DNA of 64,000 nucleotides, taken from assembly GCA_026419195.1 (NCBI GenBank), contig JANZZV010000001.1:248001-312000 (forward strand). The letters are read 5' to 3'. Positions 59,668-64,000 of this stretch are shown in pieces. The position numbers and the translations under genes are program-made. The notes beneath the pieces were generated by a model. That model saw only the letters and a program-made list of their open reading frames with translations. It made no database searches and was not told the origin of the DNA. Within the stretch, counting starts at the first letter, position 1. Each line of letters opens with the position of its first letter. This stretch comes from Fervidobacterium sp. (GTDB lineage Bacteria; Thermotogota; Thermotogae; Thermotogales; Fervidobacteriaceae).

Positions 59668-60335
59668 TGCCTTATGTTGAACTGTTGGATGCTACTAAAG
59701 CAATAAAAGTCGGACTACCTGCGAGTATATCTATTATTTTTGTTAAAGAACTTGAAGGTACTTATAAAAGCAATGTGGTTGATATAGATACAGGTAAGAG
59801 GATAGTCTTTTTCTCAATTCCTTCTCTAAAGGGAAGGTTTGTTCCTATTCCAAAAGGTGTTCGCATGACTGTAAGTTTGTTCGATAGATCATCAATCTAT
59901 GAGTTTGAAACGGTGTCGCTTGGCGTTGTTAAAATGGATAACATATATGTGATTCCGGCTCCTTATCCAGAAGTTGTTAGGAAAACAGAAAGGAGGAAGT
60001 TTGTTCGTATACCGTTGTTCTTGGAGGGCAGGCTGTATATATCATTAGAACCTGATAGCGAGTCTTTTACCTTCAGTACCAAGAATATAAGTGCTGGGGG
60101 ATTACTTATCGTTACAAAAAAGTATTTAAATGAAGGAGACATAATTTATGTGGATTTGAAATTAGATCAAGATCTTGTACTTCAAAAGCAGAAGTGTAAA
60201 ATTGTTAGGAGAGATGAACCTACTGATGATAATTTCTTGTATGGTGTTCAGTTCATAGACCTACCAGTAAGTATTGAAACCAAGTTGGTTCGATTTATTT
60301 TCCAAAAGGAGTTGAAGATGAAAAATGTTAAATAA
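59667..60335 (+). CDS. YcgR-like PilZ-domain flagellar protein (second of tandem pair)
   Basis: A 222-residue protein with a YcgR-type N-terminal domain (~1-100) and a C-terminal PilZ domain: RxxxR at R110-R114 ('RRKFVR') and NxSxxG at 140-145 ('NISAGG'), then 'GVQFIDLP' near the end. YcgR proteins bind c-di-GMP and act as a brake on the flagellar motor. The ATG overlaps the stop of the first PilZ gene (TAATG), with AGGAGAG upstream. Both c-di-GMP motifs are intact. Confidence 0.88.
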   Translation: MPYVELLDATKAIKVGLPASISIIFVKELEGTYKSNVVDIDTGKRIVFFSIPSLKGRFVPIPKGVRMTVSLFDRSSIYEFETVSLGVVKMDNIYVIPAPYPEVVRKTERRKFVRIPLFLEGRLYISLEPDSESFTFSTKNISAGGLLIVTKKYLNEGDIIYVDLKLDQDLVLQKQKCKIVRRDEPTDDNFLYGVQFIDLPVSIETKLVRFIFQKELKMKNVK

Positions 60336-60366
60336 CCGTTTAAAAGAATGAAAGGAGGAGCAAAAC

Positions 60367-60981
60367 ATGTTGGAAAAACTTGGAGAAACACAACTTGATG
60401 CAATAAAAGAAGTAGGAAATATAGGAACTGGAAATGCAGCTACTGCTCTTTCTATGATGCTTGATAAGAAAGTGGATATATCAGTTCCTCAGGTTAAAGT
60501 AATTCCAATATCTAAGATACCTTTCCTTTTTGAAAAACCTGAGGAGATTGTTTGTGCAGTTAAGATGCAGCTCAAAGAAGAAATGACAGGGGAAATAATA
60601 TTGATATTCGAACCCAAGACGGTGATGATAATATCCAAAGCTCTTACCGGGATGGAGATCTCAGATATAACAGAACTAGATGAGTTCACAAGTTCAATGT
60701 TAAAGGAAATAGGTAATATCATGTGCGGCTCATATGTTACCGCGTTATCTGGTTTTACAAACCTATTCATAAATCCTGAACCCCCCGATTTAGTAGTTGA
60801 TATGATAAGTGCTATCATATCCGAGATATCAATACCACTTGCACTTGCCGGTGAGGAAAATATTATGTTAATCGAAACTCTCGTAAAAATAGAGGGAATT
60901 GAGGAAGAGTTAATTGGGTATCTTTTACTTGTTCCTTCCGTCGAGTCACTTGAAAAATTACTTAAAGCCTTAGGGATGTGA
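60367..60981 (+). CDS. cheC: CheY-P phosphatase CheC
   Basis: It dephosphorylates CheY-P and is stimulated by CheD. It has the duplicated CheC/FliY/CheX fold with both phosphatase helices: 'DAIKEVGNIGTGNAATAL' (E15, N18) and 'SSMLKEIGNIMCGSYVTAL' (E114, N117). The 204-residue length matches the Thermotoga protein whose CheC-CheD complex has been solved. SD AAAGGAGGAGC precedes the ATG. The cheD start overlaps its stop. Confidence 0.96.
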   Translation: MLEKLGETQLDAIKEVGNIGTGNAATALSMMLDKKVDISVPQVKVIPISKIPFLFEKPEEIVCAVKMQLKEEMTGEIILIFEPKTVMIISKALTGMEISDITELDEFTSSMLKEIGNIMCGSYVTALSGFTNLFINPEPPDLVVDMISAIISEISIPLALAGEENIMLIETLVKIEGIEEELIGYLLLVPSVESLEKLLKALGM

Positions 60982-60986
60982 GACGA

Positions 60987-61466
60987 ATGAAGAAAAAAGT
61001 AATCATTGGCATCGGTGAATGGGCAGTCGAACGTAATCCAGCAATACTTGTAACACTTGGTTTAGGTTCTTGTGTTGGTGTGTGTGTAAGAGATCCGGTT
61101 GCAAAAGTTGGTGCAATGGTTCATGTGATGTTACCAGACAGTGGTGGAAAACCAAGCAACACTCCTGGTAAATTCGCTGATACAGGAGTAGACATTATAG
61201 TTGATGAATTGTTAAAACTAGGAGCACAGAGAAATAGATTGGAAGCAAAGATTGCTGGTGGTGCTTCTATGTTTCAATCTGCTATGGATATAGGAGTTAG
61301 AAACACGGAAGCGGTAAAAAGAGCTTTACAAAGAAATGGAGTAAAATTGGTGGCTGAGGATACGGGAGGTAATAAAGCAAGAAGCATAGAATATGATTTA
61401 GAAAGTGGAAAGTTACTTATTAGAAGAGTAAAGACTGGAGACGCAGTGGAGGTAACAGAAATTTGA
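60987..61466 (+). CDS. cheD: Chemoreceptor glutamine deamidase CheD
   Basis: It deamidates receptor glutamines and partners with CheC. The active site is clear: T23, C29 in 'LGLGSCVGVCV' and H46 in 'GAMVHVMLPDS'; 'KIAGGASMF' and 'EDTGGNKARSIEY' are family marks. Length ~159. The ATG at 60987 or the GTG at 60978 (overlapping the cheC stop) could be the start. It feeds into fliA by overlap. Confidence 0.95.
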   Translation: MKKKVIIGIGEWAVERNPAILVTLGLGSCVGVCVRDPVAKVGAMVHVMLPDSGGKPSNTPGKFADTGVDIIVDELLKLGAQRNRLEAKIAGGASMFQSAMDIGVRNTEAVKRALQRNGVKLVAEDTGGNKARSIEYDLESGKLLIRRVKTGDAVEVTEI

Positions 61467-62167
61467 TGGTTGATAAAGACAGTATTGTTAAACAGTACCT
61501 TCCTATGATTGCTAAGATGGCTCGAGAGTTAAAAATAAATTTACCTGATAATGTGGAGTTAGACGATTTAATTCAAGAGGGTGTGATAGCACTTTTGCAG
61601 GCTGTTGATAAATACGATCCACGATATGGTGCAACTTTTAAAACGTTCGTTTACGCAAGAATAAAGGGCGCGATGCTTGATTACTTGAGAAAACTGGATT
61701 ACTTACCAAAGAATGTAAGACAAGATATAAAAAAGCTTGACAAAGAACTCGTGAATTTTTACGAGACTAACCAAAGGCTACCGACCTTTGAAGAACTTGC
61801 GAAAATAATGGATACTGATATAGAACATGTAAAAGAAATTTACAATGAACTCTCTTTAAAACAGTATTTGAACTTGGATCAATATCTTTTTAATTCTGGT
61901 GAAAACTCTTACGGATTATTGGAAATCAAAAGTGATGAGGATGTAAAAGAAAAAGCCTGGAAATCATTACTTTATGAACAATTAGTTGAGGCGATAAATA
62001 AATTGAGTGAAAAAGAGAAGCTTTTGCTTAGCATGAGGTTTGAGTACGAGCTGTCTCTTAAAGAAATAGCACAAGTTTTTGGAGTCACCGAGTCGAGAAT
62101 TTCTCAGCTACTTAGCGTGGTACTCGGAAAATTGAGAGGTTTTTTAAGGGGTGATGAAAGTGGCTGA
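61463..62167 (+). CDS. fliA: Flagellar/motility sigma factor FliA (WhiG, sigma-28)
   Basis: An alternative sigma factor for late flagellar and chemotaxis genes. Region 2 is 'DLIQEGVIALLQAVDKYDPRYGATFKTFVYARIKGAMLDYLRK' in parts, region 3 has 'RLPTFEELAKIM', and region 4 has 'LSLKEIAQVFGVTESRISQLLSVVLGKLR' as its helix-turn-helix. The FliA/WhiG hallmark 'IKGAMLDYLRKLDYLP' is present. The start is TTG at 61463 (nine bases after GGAGGT, overlapping the cheD stop) or the ATG at 61466. No anti-sigma factor FlgM is recognisable nearby. Confidence 0.95.
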   Translation: MMVDKDSIVKQYLPMIAKMARELKINLPDNVELDDLIQEGVIALLQAVDKYDPRYGATFKTFVYARIKGAMLDYLRKLDYLPKNVRQDIKKLDKELVNFYETNQRLPTFEELAKIMDTDIEHVKEIYNELSLKQYLNLDQYLFNSGENSYGLLEIKSDEDVKEKAWKSLLYEQLVEAINKLSEKEKLLLSMRFEYELSLKEIAQVFGVTESRISQLLSVVLGKLRGFLRGDESG

Positions 62168-62471
62168 ACCCATAAGTGGAGTACAAAACCAAACGATTAT
62201 TTTAAGGGTAAGTCATGAAAACTCACATATGATCAGCATTCAGCAATATTCAGCACAAGCTGCTATTGCTAACAGTGCACAAAGTGTTATGAAAAGAACT
62301 GAAAGAGAAATGAACGCCCCAAAAAATGTTAATCAAACAGAAGGAAAAAGAGCGCAAAGCTCCACAGAAGGAAAAAGCCAAGGACAATACTTAGCACAGC
62401 AGGGTAGTAAAAAAAGGGAAGAGGTTAAGGCTAAAGCAGAAAGCTCTCATATATTGGATGTGATGGTATGA
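62160..62471 (+). CDS. Small, polar, probably disordered protein after fliA
   Basis: A ~103-residue protein I do not recognise. It is rich in Gln, Ser, Asn, Lys and Glu, with a hydrophobic patch at the start ('TIILRVS') and a short hydrophobic end ('HILDVMV'); the middle looks unstructured. The likely start is the GTG at 62160, eight bases after AAGGGG; an ATG at 62154 is too close to that SD. It overlaps the fliA stop by eight bases and the next gene by four. Its size, disorder and place recall an anti-sigma factor such as FlgM, but I see no FlgM motif. Confidence 0.6.
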   Translation: MAEPISGVQNQTIILRVSHENSHMISIQQYSAQAAIANSAQSVMKRTEREMNAPKNVNQTEGKRAQSSTEGKSQGQYLAQQGSKKREEVKAKAESSHILDVMV

Positions 62472-62956
62472 TAGGTTATTTGACTGTCAAAAAGTTAGAA
62501 AACAAACATCTTGGCGGCGCGCTTGTTATAAACGACTATGGAATTCCTGTTGAATTCAAGTACTCAGAACCTGTTGTGCCAACTAAGCTACAAGAGATAA
62601 TCTACGGAAGTTCCTTGGAGTACTATTTACACGTGGAGATAATTGCAAAGGGACTTGTTCAAAAGATTGAAAATAAGCCTGATGTTTTTTTAGTTCAGGA
62701 TCCTGTTTTAATGTTTGACAAAAACATAGTAATGGTAACTTTTCTTCCTCAAGTAGTGCAAGAAAAACGAGAAAACAACGAAGCAATTGTTAACATAACT
62801 AATGCAAGCTTGAGGATCACATTTTTTGAAAATGCAAAGTTGGATGAAAGTATAATAAATAAGATAGTGGAATATGCCAATAAGATAGATATAGTTGAAC
62901 CATTCGATAGAATTGAAAAGGCACTTGAGTATATATGCGAATCGCAAGAGAAATAA
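62468..62956 (+). CDS. Conserved-looking protein of the motility operon, function unknown
   Basis: A 162-residue protein not assigned to a family. Its N-terminal half has a compact, folded look: 'LGGALVINDYGIPVEFKYSEPVVPTKLQEIIYGSSLE', then 'YLHVEIIAKGLVQKI'. I recall that pattern from hypothetical proteins of other bacteria, but the recall is not firm. The C-terminal half is charged and helical. No membrane segment or signal peptide is evident. It overlaps the previous gene by four bases (ATGA) and the next by 22, so the three are translationally coupled. Confidence 0.7.
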   Translation: MIGYLTVKKLENKHLGGALVINDYGIPVEFKYSEPVVPTKLQEIIYGSSLEYYLHVEIIAKGLVQKIENKPDVFLVQDPVLMFDKNIVMVTFLPQVVQEKRENNEAIVNITNASLRITFFENAKLDESIINKIVEYANKIDIVEPFDRIEKALEYICESQEK

Positions 62957-63741
62957 TCGAAACTTTAAAAATGGAGTTGGGTCTTCTAAAGTACAAAGGT
63001 GGACATTTGGACCTTCAAACTCAGCAAAGAAAGGTTAATCTGATAACAGAAACTAGAATCGCTGGATTTTCTTTTGGAAGTTTGGTAGTGTCTGGGAGCA
63101 CTTTTTCTGTATCATCTATAAACATTCATTCTGTCGATGAAAGTTTTGAAACCTCTGCGTTATGCAAGATAGCAACATTTGAGAAATTCGAATCGATTAA
63201 TTTGAGCATAAGGAAAGCGAATTTTAGTGAACTTTTGAAAGTTGAGAAAATCACTGTAGAAACTTCCATTATACCTCAAGAACAATACTTTAATTTTCAA
63301 AATGTATGCTTCAAATTATTTTCTAAGCACTCTTTAGAATTGTCTAAATCAATAAATTTCTTTTCTGAGCAAATGTTTATTAATTCCACTAAAATAAGAA
63401 ACTTTGAGTTGATATCGAAAAAAAGGGCAGTAAGATCTAATTTACCTATTGATATTTTATATGCTTATTACGTTCCACATGACTACGTTGAAAGAGACAA
63501 GATCCTCAATGCACTGAATTTTTTTAAAACTAAGTACAACATATCTATGCTCAAGTTCTTCGCTTATTACAAAGATATCCCCATAGAACTTTCAAAGCTG
63601 ATAAGAATAGCGCCTTCGAAAAGACTGCTCATCCAATTTGACAAAGATAAGTTAGAAAATTACTTATCACATAAAAAGATGGGCTTAAGAAATTTACTCG
63701 TCTTTAGGTACGAGGATAAATTTTTATATTATCCCACATAA
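62935..63741 (+). CDS. Protein of the motility operon, function unknown
   Basis: A 268-residue soluble protein I cannot place. The first part contains beta-like segments ('GFSFGSLVVSGSTFSVSSINIHSVDES'); the C-terminal ~90 residues alternate helices and strands and end 'RNLLVFRYEDKFLYYP'. There is no signal peptide, membrane segment or nucleotide motif. The ATG lies 22 bases inside the previous gene and has no strong SD, implying coupled translation. Close linkage to the preceding gene suggests the two products work together, perhaps in motility or envelope function; this is inference. Confidence 0.65.
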   Translation: MRIAREIIETLKMELGLLKYKGGHLDLQTQQRKVNLITETRIAGFSFGSLVVSGSTFSVSSINIHSVDESFETSALCKIATFEKFESINLSIRKANFSELLKVEKITVETSIIPQEQYFNFQNVCFKLFSKHSLELSKSINFFSEQMFINSTKIRNFELISKKRAVRSNLPIDILYAYYVPHDYVERDKILNALNFFKTKYNISMLKFFAYYKDIPIELSKLIRIAPSKRLLIQFDKDKLENYLSHKKMGLRNLLVFRYEDKFLYYPT

Positions 63742-63868
63742 TTGTTCTAAACAGTCTTTAATCAGAGCATACAAGGCTTCGTTTTTGGTCTGCTTGTTGC
63801 TATCATAGAATTGAGAATGTCAATTCGTATTACAAGTAAAAATTAACAAATGTTTAACAACAAAACGG

Positions 63869-63917
63869 TTGTGAGATTTTTATTACAATATAAAATTTAG
63901 ATATACTTTATCTAAAT
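63869..63917 (+). promoter_or_regulatory. Promoter and palindromic operator upstream of probable rnfC
   Basis: TTGTGA (63869-63874), a 16-base spacer and TAAAAT (63891-63896) form a likely promoter. A 9-bp perfect inverted repeat ATTTAGATA-(5)-TATCTAAAT (63895-63917) starts at the -10 and covers the expected start point, as a repressor operator would. The rest of the 231-base gap from 63742 holds no gene; GAATTGA-GAATG-TCAATTC (63808-63826) is a further small inverted repeat. Confidence 0.5.
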
Positions 63918-63972
63918 ACATTAGCATCGATGGTTTTATCTATACCGTATGACCGTATGGGAGGTGTGGGAA

Positions 63973-64000
63973 ATGAGGTTATTTACCTTTAAAGGTGGAG
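63973..64000 (+). CDS. rnfC: Start of a probable rnfC (electron transport complex subunit C), cut by the window
   Basis: Only nine codons are inside the window: MRLFTFKGG. This is the typical opening of RnfC, which normally continues with a proline/histidine segment, and few other proteins start so. The strong SD GGGAGGTG lies 9 bases upstream. RnfC is the NADH-side subunit of the membrane Rnf complex that couples ferredoxin and NAD to ion pumping. The identification rests on very little sequence. Confidence 0.5.

Noticed and set aside
1-64000. CRISPR arrays, insertion sequences, prophage or attachment sites
   Set aside because: No regularly spaced repeats, transposase, integrase or phage genes were seen anywhere in the window.

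Overview
The window is an AT-rich, densely packed bacterial chromosome segment. It most likely comes from a thermophilic anaerobe of the order Thermotogales, and the Fervidobacterium/Thermosipho side is my best guess. Three points support this: the CheC/CheD/FliA flagellar block, the flavodiiron and ODP-type di-iron proteins of an oxygen-sensitive anaerobe, and a partial gene starting like RnfC. That placement is inference, because no rRNA is present. I see no insertion sequence, prophage or CRISPR array. Genes overlap or abut heavily. Start codons are often TTG or GTG behind strong Shine-Dalgarno (SD) sequences, and most visible promoters carry an extended -10 (TGnTAtAAT).

Layout. 1-4.3 kb (minus): a partial Xaa-Pro peptidase, tRNA-Arg(CCG), ruvX and a long recJ. 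4.5-6.7 kb (plus): an amidohydrolase and a glyoxylate-reductase-type dehydrogenase. 7-13 kb (minus): an FprA flavodiiron protein, a B12-sensor protein overlapping a diguanylate cyclase, an RNA uridine methyltransferase and an MFS exporter. 13.2-20 kb (plus): a degenerate GGDEF protein, valS, folC, rsfS, an MTA/SAH-deaminase-type amidohydrolase, and a radical SAM gene that seems to start at ATT. 20.3-24.7 kb: a family-5 solute-binding protein, a duplicated-domain secreted protein and a secreted GHL10-like glycosidase. 24.7-32 kb (minus): two half-size chromate transporters, an ODP-type oxygen-binding di-iron protein, a soluble chemoreceptor, a membrane TPR protein, two ArsB/NhaD-type carriers and endonuclease V, probably one or two linked operons. 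32-41 kb: a DMT transporter (plus), then clpC-radA-degV-AhpD-like-polA (minus). 41-43 kb: a secreted PHP-domain protein.

43.2-54.8 kb (plus): a tRNA-Met/tRNA-Thr operon with a near-consensus promoter; obg-nadD-dus-phosphatase; a small membrane protein with potABC; purine nucleoside phosphorylase; a membrane chemoreceptor; and mnmE. 55.1-63.7 kb (plus) is a motility operon: flhA-flhF-flhG-PilZ-PilZ-cheC-cheD-fliA followed by three uncharacterised genes. The window ends in the first codons of a probable rnfC.

The most interesting items are five. First, a predicted ~70-nt C-rich small RNA between mnmE and flhA could pair with the G-rich SD sequences seen here. Second, the ODP-chemoreceptor-TPR module has a 13-bp tandem repeat at its promoter. 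Third, a CarH-like B12 sensor is translationally coupled to a diguanylate cyclase. Fourth, the radical SAM gene has an apparent ATT start. Fifth, the motility operon ends in uncharacterised genes. All are readings of sequence alone; no database search was run.
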